A stretch of 64,000 nt of DNA from Pseudomonas mandelii (GTDB taxonomy: Bacteria > Pseudomonadota > Gammaproteobacteria > Pseudomonadales > Pseudomonadaceae), in NCBI RefSeq assembly GCF_900106065.1, contig NZ_LT629796.1, forward strand, positions 3,193,501 through 3,257,500, in the 5' to 3' direction. Under the pieces are notes generated by a model. The model was not told where the DNA came from, searched no databases, and worked only from the letters and a program-made list of their open reading frames with translations. Positions 8,621-16,876 of this stretch are shown here, piece after piece. How positions within the stretch are numbered: the first letter of the stretch is position 1; every line of letters starts with the position of its first letter. Both the position numbers and the translations under genes were made by a program.

Positions 8621-8807
8621 GCTCACCGGGCCATGGCCGATGCTGAAATGGCGGCCAACCTGACGTCGCACCTGGCCTTAAGCGCCATCGCGGGTTCTGA
8701 AAGCACTGCAAATCCCCTGTGGGAGTGAGCCTGCTCGCGATAGCGATTTATCATTCAACGTTGATGTCGACTGATACTCCGCTATCACGAGCAGGCTCGC
8801 TCCTACA
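8621..8807. repeat. direct duplication, copy B (truncated exonuclease end plus REP)
   Basis: Degenerate repeat of 6242-6522. It begins CTCACCGGGCCATGG, diverges by scattered substitutions, lacks about 94 bases (joined after CACCTGGC at 8676) and resumes at TTAAGCGCCATCGCGGG, running through the stop codon and the whole REP pair. The remnant cannot encode a functional exonuclease. With copy A it brackets the 6523-8620 insert. The rest of the gap 8535-8822 contains only a partial REP-like piece after the antirepressor stop. Confidence 0.85.
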
Positions 8808-8822
8808 GGGACTGCGCCGTTT

Positions 8823-9278
8823 TCAGACTTTGCTGTTGCCTTCCAATTGCCCCAGCGGCACGCGCTTCTCTATCGCGCTCGACAGCACAATCGAGGTCTT
8901 GCTGAACCCGAATTTGGCGATTCGGTTGATCAACTCCTCCAGCTCCGGCATCGAACCCACCGCAGCCTGCATGATCACGCACGGATCACCCGTGACCCGG
9001 TGGCATTCCGTCAGTTGTGGGATTTTGATCAGGTCGTCGTAGGCCTTCTGGTTGCCATGCTGGTTCAGGCGCAACTCGATCACGCACTGGATCGGCAGCC
9101 CAAGCTTGGCCATGTCGACTTTCGCCTGGTAACCGGTAATTACCCCGCTGGCTTCGAGTTTGGCCACGCGCTCGGCCACGGCCGGGGCGGACAGGTTGAC
9201 CTTGCGCGCCAGGTCGGCGTAGGACGCACGGCCGTTTTCCAGCAGGGCGCTGAGCAGCATGCGGTCGTATTTATCCAT
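8823..9278 (-). CDS. Lrp/AsnC family transcriptional regulator
   Basis: A 151-residue regulator. The N-terminal winged helix-turn-helix spans residues 1-60 (ASYADLARKVNLSAPAVAERVAKLEASGVI) and the C-terminal RAM domain for ligand binding and oligomerisation follows (VTGDPCVIMQAAVGSMPELEELI). Length is normal for the family. It is divergent from the yedA exporter gene across a 163-base intergenic region, so control of that exporter, perhaps in response to an amino acid, is plausible but inferred only from position. Confidence 0.9.
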   Translation of the reverse strand: MDKYDRMLLSALLENGRASYADLARKVNLSAPAVAERVAKLEASGVITGYQAKVDMAKLGLPIQCVIELRLNQHGNQKAYDDLIKIPQLTECHRVTGDPCVIMQAAVGSMPELEELINRIAKFGFSKTSIVLSSAIEKRVPLGQLEGNSKV

Positions 9279-9441
9279 TGTCGTATACCTGAAAAATGAC
9301 TGACTTTCGAAAACACGGCTTATAGCGTCAATCTCCGTGTTTTGAAAAGTGTACCGGCGCTATAAACAGGTTTTGTAACTTATTTTAAGCCGCTGGCCTT
9401 TCTAGAATAGCCGTTCACATTGTCCTGTCATCGAGCTGCCC

Positions 9442-10368
9442 ATGCCTGGCTTACGTCGTTTCCCCTTACCGTTGATCGCCGCCTTTTTCGCGTTGTACGT
9501 GATTTGGGGCTCGACTTACCTGGTGATCCGCATCGGCGTGGAGTACTGGCCGCCGTTGCTGCTCGCCGGCATCCGTTTCGTGATCGCCGGGAGTTTGATG
9601 TACGCCTTCCTGCGCTGGCGCGGGGCACCGGCCCCGACCTGGGCGCAGTGGAAAGCCGCCGGGATCATCGGGATTTTGCTGCTGACGTGCGGTAACGGCG
9701 CGGTCAGTGTGGCCGAACACACGGGTGTCGCTTCCGGTGTTGCGGCACTGGCGGTGGCGACGGTGCCGCTGTTTACCTTGCTCTGCGGCTATTTCTGGGG
9801 CGCGCGCAATACCCGTCTCGAATGGGCCGGCATTGTGCTCGGGCTGATCGGCATCGCCATGCTCAACCTCGGTTCAAACCTGCAATCGAGCCCGCTGGGT
9901 GCGGCGTTGCTGGTGTTCGCGGCCGCGTCCTGGGCGTTCGGCTCGGTCTGGAGCAAACAATTGCCATTGCCTCAGGGCGCCATGGCCAGTGCCGTGGAAA
10001 TGCTGGTGGGCGGCGTGGCATTGCTGATCGGCAGCGCGCTGAGCGGCGAGCATCTGCAGGCGATGCCGCCGATCGAAGGCTGGGCAGCCCTGGCCTACCT
10101 GACCTTCTTCGGTTCGATCATCGCCTTCAACGCTTACATGTACCTGTTGAAAAACGTGCGGCCGGCGGCAGCGACCAGTTATGCCTACGTCAACCCGGCG
10201 GTCGCGGTGTTGCTGGGGATCGTATTTGCCGGCGAAACCATTGGCATCGAAGAAGCGCTGGCCATGTTGGTGATTATCAGTGCCGTGGTGTTGATCGGAT
10301 TGCCGCAGTGGCGTCGGGCACCGGAACGACCTGCTGCTGTGGTGCAGACAGAATCGAGTGTGAATTAG
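9442..10368 (+). CDS. yedA: EamA/DMT family exporter YedA
   Basis: A 308-residue inner-membrane protein with ten hydrophobic segments in two EamA repeats. It shows YedA hallmarks: the N-terminal FALYVIWGSTYLVIRIGVE, TCGNGAVSVAEH before the fourth segment, and FFGSIIAFNAYMYLL plus ATSYAYVNPAVAVLLG in the second repeat. The family exports metabolites such as amino acids or drugs; the physiological substrate is unclear. The neighbouring divergent Lrp-type regulator points to an amino-acid-related role, which is inference. Confidence 0.88.
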   Translation: MPGLRRFPLPLIAAFFALYVIWGSTYLVIRIGVEYWPPLLLAGIRFVIAGSLMYAFLRWRGAPAPTWAQWKAAGIIGILLLTCGNGAVSVAEHTGVASGVAALAVATVPLFTLLCGYFWGARNTRLEWAGIVLGLIGIAMLNLGSNLQSSPLGAALLVFAAASWAFGSVWSKQLPLPQGAMASAVEMLVGGVALLIGSALSGEHLQAMPPIEGWAALAYLTFFGSIIAFNAYMYLLKNVRPAAATSYAYVNPAVAVLLGIVFAGETIGIEEALAMLVIISAVVLIGLPQWRRAPERPAAVVQTESSVN

Positions 10369-10446
10369 GGTAAACTGCGCGCCATTGCATCTTGTTTTGC
10401 ACACTTGTTTTGAAAAACCCGCGCTGAATTTTCCTACGGTAATCCC

Positions 10447-11781
10447 ATGACTTTCGCCACCCTTGGCCTGATCGAACCCTTGCTGCGCTCTCTCGAGACG
10501 CTCGGCTACCAGACCCCGACGCCGGTTCAGGCGCAAGCCATCCCGGCGGTGCTGGCCGGTCGCGACCTGATGGCCGCCGCCCAGACCGGCACTGGCAAGA
10601 CCGCCGGCTTCGCGCTGCCGCTCCTGCAATTGTTGGCCATGGAAGGGCCGAAAGTGGCGTCTAACTCGGTGCGCGCACTGATCCTGGTGCCGACCCGCGA
10701 ACTGGCCGAACAGGTTCACGAAGCCGTGCGTCAGTACGCCGAGAACCTGCCGTTGAGCACTTATGCCGTGTACGGCGGCGTCAGTATCAACCCGCAAATG
10801 ATGAAGCTGCGCAAGGGTGTTGACGTGCTGGTGGCGACGCCGGGTCGTTTGCTCGATCTGTATCGCCAGAAGGCCCTCAAGTTCAATCAGCTGCAAACCC
10901 TGATTCTGGATGAAGCCGATCGCATGCTTGATCTGGGTTTCTCCGAGGAGCTGGGGAATATCTACCGCGTGCTGCCCAAGCAACGTCAGACGCTGCTGTT
11001 CTCCGCGACGTTCTCCGACGCGATCCGCTTGCTGGCTGGACAAATGCTCAACGATCCGCTGAGCATCGAAGTTAGCCCGCGCAACGTCGCTGCCAGCACC
11101 GTCAAGCAGTGGGTCGTGGTGGTGGACAAGAAGCGCAAGCCTGAACTGTTCGTTCACTTGATGCGCAAGGGCAAGTGGAAGCAGGTGCTGGTGTTCGCCA
11201 AGACCCGCAATGGTGTGGACGCGCTGGTGGAAAAACTCCAGGGCCTGGGCATCAATGCCGACGGCATCCACGGCGACAAACCGCAGGCAACCCGTCAGCG
11301 TGCGCTGGACCGGTTCAAGGCCAGTGAAGTGCAGATTCTTGTGGCCACCGACGTTGCGGCCCGTGGTCTGGATATCGAAGATTTGCCATTGGTGGTCAAC
11401 TTCGACCTGCCGATCGTGGCGGAGGACTACATCCACCGGATCGGTCGTACCGGTCGCGCGGGTGCAAGCGGGCAGGCCATTTCGCTGGTGTGTGCCGATG
11501 AAGTGAATCTGCTGTCGGCCATCGAGACGTTGACCCGTCAGACATTGCCACGGCAGATGGAACATGACTTCGAACCTGAGCACCGGGTGCCGGATACCGA
11601 CGCCAGCGGTCAGGTCGTCAAGAAGCCGAAAAAACCGAAGAAGCCGAAAACCTCCGGTGGCGGTAAACGCAATCTGGGTAAGTGGGTCGAGAGTGGGGAT
11701 GCTTCGGCGCCGGAGCCTTCGATCAAGCCTGTGCGCAAAGTGCCGGTGTTTAACACTGGGCCGCGTAAGAAGAAGCCTTAA
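10447..11781 (+). CDS. rhlE: ATP-dependent RNA helicase, DEAD-box, RhlE type
   Basis: A 444-residue helicase with all core motifs: Q motif (GYQTPTPVQ), motif I AQTGTGKT, Ia PTRELAEQ, TPGR, II DEAD, III SAT, IV-V (IHGDKPQATRQ, RGLDIEDLPLVVNFDLP) and VI HRIGRTGRAG. The C-terminal 70 residues are a basic tail (KKPKKPKKPKTSGGGKR) typical of RhlE-like proteins. It unwinds short RNA duplexes in ribosome assembly or RNA decay. Several RhlE paralogues are usual in this genus, so the exact orthologue is uncertain. A REP pair follows the gene. Confidence 0.88.
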   Translation: MTFATLGLIEPLLRSLETLGYQTPTPVQAQAIPAVLAGRDLMAAAQTGTGKTAGFALPLLQLLAMEGPKVASNSVRALILVPTRELAEQVHEAVRQYAENLPLSTYAVYGGVSINPQMMKLRKGVDVLVATPGRLLDLYRQKALKFNQLQTLILDEADRMLDLGFSEELGNIYRVLPKQRQTLLFSATFSDAIRLLAGQMLNDPLSIEVSPRNVAASTVKQWVVVVDKKRKPELFVHLMRKGKWKQVLVFAKTRNGVDALVEKLQGLGINADGIHGDKPQATRQRALDRFKASEVQILVATDVAARGLDIEDLPLVVNFDLPIVAEDYIHRIGRTGRAGASGQAISLVCADEVNLLSAIETLTRQTLPRQMEHDFEPEHRVPDTDASGQVVKKPKKPKKPKTSGGGKRNLGKWVESGDASAPEPSIKPVRKVPVFNTGPRKKKP

Positions 11782-11803
11782 AAAGCTTCGGCGTCTGTCA
11801 GGA

Positions 11804-11884
11804 CGCCTTCGCGAGCAGGCTCGCTCCCACAGGGGATTTGTGAACGACACAGATCCAGTGTGGAAGTGAGCCTGCTCGCGATGG
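11804..11884. repeat. REP pair (BIME-like)
   Basis: TTCGCGAGCAGGCTCGCTCCCACA (left part, near 11808-11831) faces GTGAGCCTGCTCGCGATGG (right part, near 11866-11884). The two inverted REP units lie between the convergent rhlE and flavoprotein genes, where they may also act as a transcription barrier. Confidence 0.8.
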
Positions 11885-11898
11885 GCACGACTCGGTCT

Positions 11899-13140
11899 TC
11901 AAGCCTTGCGCTTCAGCCACTCCACCATCCCCAACCCCGCCGCACGCCCACTGGCGAAACACGCGGTCAGCAGATAGCCGCCGGTCGGCGCTTCCCAATC
12001 GAGCATTTCCCCCGCGCAGAACACCCCAGGCAATTGCTTGAGCATTAGCCGTTCATCCATCGACTCGAACATCACGCCTCCGGCGCTGCTGATGGCCTCG
12101 TCCAGTGGACGGGTTTTAACCAGCATCAGGGGCAACGCCTTGATCGCCCTGGCCAGCAACGCCGGATCAGCAAAGCTTTCGGCCGGTGTGAGTTCGCGTA
12201 GCAACGCCGCTTTCACCCCATCGATCCCGAGCTGGCTGTGCAGGTGTTTGGACATGGAGCGGGAGCCACGGGGTTTGCTCAGCGCCGCCTGAACTTTATC
12301 CACAGGCCGGCCCGGCAACAGGTCAAGATGAACGGTGGCGGAGCCGTGCTGATTGATGGCCTCGCGAATCGGTGCCGAGAGGGCGTAGATCAAGCTGCCT
12401 TCGATCCCGGTCGCGGTGATCACGCATTCGCCCAAGCGCGGCACGTCGTCATTGAGGCCGATGGCGATGTTCTTCAGCGGCGCGCCAGCAAATTTGCTGA
12501 CCATCAACTCGCTCCAGGCTTGCACCTCGAAGCCGCAATTGCTCGGTTGCAACGGCATCAGTCCTACGCCTCGCTGCTCCAATGGCAGCATCCACGCGCC
12601 GTCCGAACCAAGGCGGGACCAGCTGCCTCCGCCGAGGGCCAGCAAGGTGGCGTCGGGCTTGATGATGGTTTCGCCATCGGGGCTGTCGATGCGTAACCCA
12701 CCGTGGTCATCCCAGCCGAGCCAGCGGTGGCGGGTGTGGATAACGACGCCGGCCTCGCGCAGACGCTTGAGCCAGGCGCGCAACAGGGGGGCCGCTTTCA
12801 TGTCGGTCGGAAACACCCGGCCGGAGCTGCCGACGAAGGTTTCGATGCCCAGGTCATGAATCCACTGGCACAACGCATCAGCGCCGAATGAGCGAAGCAG
12901 CGGGGCAATCTGCGGCGCGCGTTCGGCATAGCGCGAGAGAAACGCCGGGTAGGCTTCGGAATGGGTGATGTTCATGCCGCCGACACCGGCCAGCAGGAAT
13001 TTTCGCCCCACCGACGGCATGCCGTCGTACAGGTCGACCTTGATCCCGGCCTGGCTCAGCACTTCGGCCGCCATCAGACCGGCGGGGCCGCCGCCGATGA
13101 TGGCGACGTGAGAAGGGGAGGAGGTCGAGGGCTGGGTCAT
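11899..13140 (-). CDS. NAD(P)/FAD-dependent oxidoreductase, HI0933/BaiN-like flavoprotein
   Basis: A 413-residue flavoprotein from the ATG at 13140; the frame is open 12 codons further, but the shorter form puts the dinucleotide-binding motif at the usual place. GGGPAGLMAAEVLSQAG is the FAD Rossmann motif and is followed by the family signature GVGGMNITHSEA. The C-terminal CAGEMLDWEAPTGGYLLTACFASGRAAG closes the FAD site. This is the HI0933 family, in the subgroup seen in pseudomonads. Reaction unknown; relatives act on bile acids or are uncharacterised reductases. Confidence 0.88.
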   Translation of the reverse strand: MTQPSTSSPSHVAIIGGGPAGLMAAEVLSQAGIKVDLYDGMPSVGRKFLLAGVGGMNITHSEAYPAFLSRYAERAPQIAPLLRSFGADALCQWIHDLGIETFVGSSGRVFPTDMKAAPLLRAWLKRLREAGVVIHTRHRWLGWDDHGGLRIDSPDGETIIKPDATLLALGGGSWSRLGSDGAWMLPLEQRGVGLMPLQPSNCGFEVQAWSELMVSKFAGAPLKNIAIGLNDDVPRLGECVITATGIEGSLIYALSAPIREAINQHGSATVHLDLLPGRPVDKVQAALSKPRGSRSMSKHLHSQLGIDGVKAALLRELTPAESFADPALLARAIKALPLMLVKTRPLDEAISSAGGVMFESMDERLMLKQLPGVFCAGEMLDWEAPTGGYLLTACFASGRAAGLGMVEWLKRKA

Positions 13141-13194
13141 GGAGTGCGCTGCGGTTCGGCGGAATAAGCCGGGCATTCTATCAGCACAGATCCC

Positions 13195-13284
13195 TGTGGG
13201 AGTGAGCCTGCTCGCGATGGCCGTGGGTCAGTCAAAATCGATGTTGGATGTGATGGCCTCATCGCGAGCAGGCTCGCTCCTACA
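13195..13284. repeat. REP pair
   Basis: CCTGTGGGAGTGAGCCTGCTCGCGATGG and the facing ATCGCGAGCAGGCTCGCTCCTACA enclose a short spacer. Between this pair and the interrupted deacetylase gene (13285-13422) I see no gene; a DnaA-box-like TTATCCACA occurs at 13377-13385 and is taken as incidental. Confidence 0.8.
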
Positions 13285-13422
13285 TTGGTTCCGGGGTGTT
13301 CATAAAATAGTGATCAAAAAACAACCAGTGCTCTGCATGCTATATGAAGCATGGCCTGCAGACCCTTTCACTCAGGTTATCCACAGGCAGTTCCACAGGC
13401 ATTGTGGGTAAAGACTCACACC

Positions 13423-13953
13423 TCAATGACACCCTGATGACTGCCAGACCCGTTGCGCGCTGTGATGCAGGATGCCGTGGCGGCGCGCCAGGGCCTGGCG
13501 GTCCTTGCTGTAGCCGCCGCCAATCACTCCTACCACCGGAATATCCCGCCCCAGGCAGTGGCGCATCACGCTTTCATCGCGAGCGGCCACGCCTTCGTCG
13601 GTCAGCTTCAGGTAACCGAGGGCGTCGTCCTTGTGCACGTCGACGCCGGCGTCATACAACACCAGATCCGGTTGGTAGAGCGGTAGCAAATAATTCAGCG
13701 CGTCATCCACCACCTTCAGGTAATCGGCATCGCCCATGCCTTTTGGCAGCGGGATGTCCCAGTCGCTTTCAGCCTTGCGTGCAGGAAAATTCTTTTCGCA
13801 GTGCAGGGAAACAGTCACCGCCTCCGGGGTGTTGTGCAGAATCCGTGCAGTCCCGTCGCCCTGGTGCACGTCGCAATCGAAGATCAGCACCCGATTCACA
13901 CGGCCGCTTTCCAGCAGGAAATGGCTGATCACCGCCAGGTCATTGAAGATGCA
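13423..13953 (-). pseudogene. histone deacetylase family gene, C-terminal fragment
   Basis: Encodes 176 residues of the C-terminal part of a class-II/acetoin-utilisation-type deacetylase: CIFNDLAVISHFLL, the zinc-ligand region FDCDVHQGDG, DAGVDVHKDD and VIGGGY. It lacks the first 130 residues, which sit at 32381-32770 on the same strand, on the other side of an 18.4-kb mobile element. Joining base 32381 to base 13953 (minus strand) gives an uninterrupted frame reading GF-CIFND and a normal family length of about 306 residues. An ATG inside the fragment (13932) is not a real start, since the His-His catalytic pair is missing. Confidence 0.92.
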
Positions 13954-13958
13954 GTAGC

Positions 13959-13981
13959 GCCGACTTCTATTAAAACGTAAA
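13959..13981 (+). repeat. left terminal inverted repeat of the element
   Basis: GCCGAC (13959-13964), ATTA (13969-13972) and GTAAA (13977-13981). The same three blocks in the same order are read inward from the right end at 32371-32353. Five bases (GTAGC) separate it from the deacetylase junction. Confidence 0.55.
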
Positions 13982-14088
13982 TATTTAGGAGGGAAATATA
14001 ATAAAAACAGAGGATTAGCGTACTTTTTTGCGAAAAGTAGGATTGTAGTCTAGGGTTTATTATAGTTTACCTTAGGAGTGTGTAAACA

Positions 14089-15342
14089 ATGAACCCTTAC
14101 AGAATCAAACTCGTGCGGTTCGACGGTGGTGAGCGCTTTCCAGTGCTTTGCCTTCAGCAAGACGGCATGCCCGTGCACAGCGCTAACCTTTGGGTACTGA
14201 CAGAGTTACGAACGGCGAATTTGTCGACGAGCACACTCCAACAGGCGCTTCGGTCGTTGATGGTGCTGTTCATTGTTTTTGATGAACTAAAGATAGATTT
14301 GTCCGCCCGTTTGCGCGACGGCCAGTTTTTAACGGTTGGAGACATAGAAGCTATCGTTGGGGCGTGTAAATTACCAATTACAGCGGGCGACAGAAAAAAA
14401 ATTGGAAATGGAAAGTTTGTATCGCCATGGTCTACCAGTGGCTTTAGTACGCCAAAAATTCATCCTGGTACTATTGCTATACGGCTTTTATACATTGCCC
14501 GTTACCTTGACTGGATTGCGACCGACCACTTACTAAAAACAGGCGCAGGAAACCCACATTTTTCAGGGGTGGAAAAACTCCGTGAACTGGTTTCTACAGC
14601 CATAAAGGCTCGCATTCCTTCAGTGCAGCGCTTATCCAATGTTACGCCTCGTGAGGGCCTAACTGAACAAATGGTATCGCTACTGCAACAGGTGGTTGCT
14701 CCAGAGTTTGAGCATAATCCGTGGTCTCATGAATTTGTTCGGCAGCGAAACTACTTAATGATTCGCTGGCTATTGTCCTTGGGAGTCAGGAGAGGTGAGT
14801 TGCTTGGTGTCAAAATCTCGGATATTAACTTTCAGACCAATGAAGTTTTAATTGCCAGGAGGGCAGACGATCCGGCGGATCCACGGTTGAGACAGCCGAA
14901 TGCCAAAACAAGCGGTCGATTATTAGCGCTCGACGCAGAGTTGGTAGCGCTCACGCGAGCGTATGTAATGTCCATTCGTCGAAATGTTACAGGCTCGCGT
15001 AAGCATGAATATCTTTGGGTAGCCGGTGGCTCAGGAAAACCACTGAGTCTTGCGGCGCTAAATAAAGTATTTATCACTTTACGGCAACACTGTCCGGAAC
15101 TACCAGAAAACATCTGCCCTCATCTCCTTCGCCATACCTGGAACGATATTTTTTCGGAAGCGATTGATAGAAGTGATGTGTCGCCGACCATGGAGCAAAA
15201 ACTGCGGTCACGATTGATGGGGTGGTCCGAAACATCCGGAATGGCGATTGTGTATAACCAGCGTCATATCAAGAAAAAAGCCACCGCTGTGTCCTTGCAA
15301 ATGCAAAAACAATTGCGTGTGGAGGCTCCTTCCGATGATTAA
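14089..15342 (+). CDS. tyrosine recombinase/site-specific integrase 1 (TnpA-like)
   Basis: A 417-residue recombinase. The catalytic set is complete: Arg234 in GVRRGELLGVKI, His345 and Arg348 in PHLLRHTW, and nucleophile Tyr389 in AIVYNQRH. The N-terminal 200 residues form the SAM-like core-binding region. TTAGGAGTG precedes the ATG at 14089, and 123 AT-rich bases separate the start from the left end repeat. It overlaps the next recombinase gene by 8 bases. Size and position agree with TnpA of Tn554-type elements (361 residues there), which carries out strand exchange together with a larger partner recombinase. Confidence 0.88.
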   Translation: MNPYRIKLVRFDGGERFPVLCLQQDGMPVHSANLWVLTELRTANLSTSTLQQALRSLMVLFIVFDELKIDLSARLRDGQFLTVGDIEAIVGACKLPITAGDRKKIGNGKFVSPWSTSGFSTPKIHPGTIAIRLLYIARYLDWIATDHLLKTGAGNPHFSGVEKLRELVSTAIKARIPSVQRLSNVTPREGLTEQMVSLLQQVVAPEFEHNPWSHEFVRQRNYLMIRWLLSLGVRRGELLGVKISDINFQTNEVLIARRADDPADPRLRQPNAKTSGRLLALDAELVALTRAYVMSIRRNVTGSRKHEYLWVAGGSGKPLSLAALNKVFITLRQHCPELPENICPHLLRHTWNDIFSEAIDRSDVSPTMEQKLRSRLMGWSETSGMAIVYNQRHIKKKATAVSLQMQKQLRVEAPSDD

Positions 15343-16876
15343 AAAACCAGGGGAAAACTACGTAATCGATGGAATTGATTTCTGTCCTTCACTTCCGTCG
15401 GTAATTCGTAGCAAAAGCGGTATCGCGTTTGATCCTAACCGGCCTGCTTGGTCGTACCGGGACGGTGTGTATTCGGTTTACATGGATTTTTCTGGGCTAC
15501 ATTTTTCTGCTGTGCTCATGGCTTCATTCCATCTTACGTTGATTTGGTTCGTTGAAAATAGGGCGCCAAGTACTGTGATGGGTCGCTTTGCGGCTTTAAA
15601 AGCATTTGCCTTGCGATTGCAAGAGGGGCGCGTTGAACCGTTGGAAACTATCTGCGGAAATGACGTATTGATACATTGCGATGCCAATGACTTTCAAACA
15701 CGCGATCTCTTTGCGTTTTTACGCCGATGGCATGCCATGAGCTTGCCGGGTATTCAGGATGATGTGGTGTACGTCCTGGACAGGAAAAAGCTCCGGAAGC
15801 GAGAAACCGGAATCGCTGTATTGACGTGGGATCCCGAGTTGGGTCCATTTACTCCAATTGAGCAAGTGGGTATTCAAGATGCCCTGAATGAAGCTTACGG
15901 CGCAGGGCGTTTGAGTGAGGACATATACCTGCTGGCATGGTTGTTTATTGCGTTGGGTTCCCGCCCTGTTCAGTTGGCAGCCTTAAAGGTTTGTGATGTT
16001 GTGCGCTCGGTGGCTGCGGATGGAACAGAGTCTTTTCTTTTGCTTGTTCCGCGTGCGAAGCAACAAAACGCATTGCTCCGCCAGGAACTCAAGCCGCGAG
16101 CGCTGGTGAATCAAATTGGTCGACCGTTGTTTGATTATGCCCGACGCGTCAGTGAGCGCTTTATTGGAGCGTTTCCAGACCCCCAGCAGGCGCCCCTGTT
16201 TCCTTTACCCCGGCAGTCACAGTATTTGGCGGACGGGCCAGGATGGGCCAGATACCACCGTACCAGCGAGAATTTACGGAAATTGTTGGTGACCGCGTTG
16301 GACAAGCTATCCGTCCGCTCTGAGCGCACGGGGGAAATAGTTAACATCTGTGCCTTGCGCTTTCGGCGTACGTTAGGGACGAATCTTGCGCGTGAAGGGC
16401 ACGGGGTTTTGGTCATTGCGGACTTGCTTGATCATTCGCGAACTGACTCTGCGGCTGTCTATGTAGCTGCGACACCAGAGCTTGCGATGCGGATTGAAAA
16501 GGCGACTGCGCTGTACATGGCGCCTCTGGCTCAAGCTTTTAAAGGTCAACTGATAGCTCATGAGGACAATGCCGTTCGTGGAGCAGACCGCTCCAGCCGA
16601 ATTATCGATTTGCGTATCGATCAAAGCGCACGGCCAATGGGGTCATGTGGCAGCTTCAGTTTCTGCGGATTATTTGCCCCCGTGGCCTGTTACACCTGTC
16701 AGTGTTTTCAACCTTGGTTGGACGGGCCGCATGAGGCGGTCCTGGATTTCTTGCTAGCGGATGCTAAACGCTATCCGGACGGTCGTATCGCGGCGATCAA
16801 CGATCGAACGCTGCTCGCAGTGGCAGAAGTGGTCCAATTATGTCGCAGCAGAAAGGAGCAGGCTCATGGACGATAG
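15335..16876 (+). CDS. tyrosine recombinase 2, degenerate HxxR motif and C-terminal Cys cluster
   Basis: A 513-residue protein from the ATG at 15335 (GGAGG nine bases upstream); longer in-frame starts overlap recombinase 1 and are unlikely. Arg210 (LGSRPVQL), Arg344 in LRFRRT, His367 (LLDHS) and Tyr376 (AAVYVAA) correspond to the catalytic residues. The usual His of the HxxR box is replaced by Leu341. The last 80 residues contain a cysteine-rich patch (CGSFSFCGLF...CYTCQCF) that may bind zinc. It overlaps recombinase 1 by 8 bases and recombinase 3 by 11, so the set is probably made in fixed proportion. Confidence 0.85.
   Translation: MIKKPGENYVIDGIDFCPSLPSVIRSKSGIAFDPNRPAWSYRDGVYSVYMDFSGLHFSAVLMASFHLTLIWFVENRAPSTVMGRFAALKAFALRLQEGRVEPLETICGNDVLIHCDANDFQTRDLFAFLRRWHAMSLPGIQDDVVYVLDRKKLRKRETGIAVLTWDPELGPFTPIEQVGIQDALNEAYGAGRLSEDIYLLAWLFIALGSRPVQLAALKVCDVVRSVAADGTESFLLLVPRAKQQNALLRQELKPRALVNQIGRPLFDYARRVSERFIGAFPDPQQAPLFPLPRQSQYLADGPGWARYHRTSENLRKLLVTALDKLSVRSERTGEIVNICALRFRRTLGTNLAREGHGVLVIADLLDHSRTDSAAVYVAATPELAMRIEKATALYMAPLAQAFKGQLIAHEDNAVRGADRSSRIIDLRIDQSARPMGSCGSFSFCGLFAPVACYTCQCFQPWLDGPHEAVLDFLLADAKRYPDGRIAAINDRTLLAVAEVVQLCRSRKEQAHGR

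Noticed and set aside
9874..11850. A 658-codon open frame on the minus strand
   Set aside because: It is the mirror of the yedA and rhlE genes in a high-GC genome; low-complexity His/Arg/Gln content marks it as a shadow.
13377..13385. TTATCCACA, a perfect DnaA-box sequence near the split deacetylase gene
   Set aside because: It is single, without further boxes, AT-rich unwinding region or replication genes; chance or REP-related context is more likely than an origin.
13423..13932. A complete-looking 169-codon deacetylase gene
   Set aside because: The homologous frame continues upstream of the ATG to the element junction, and the His-His catalytic pair is on the other fragment, so it is half of a broken gene.
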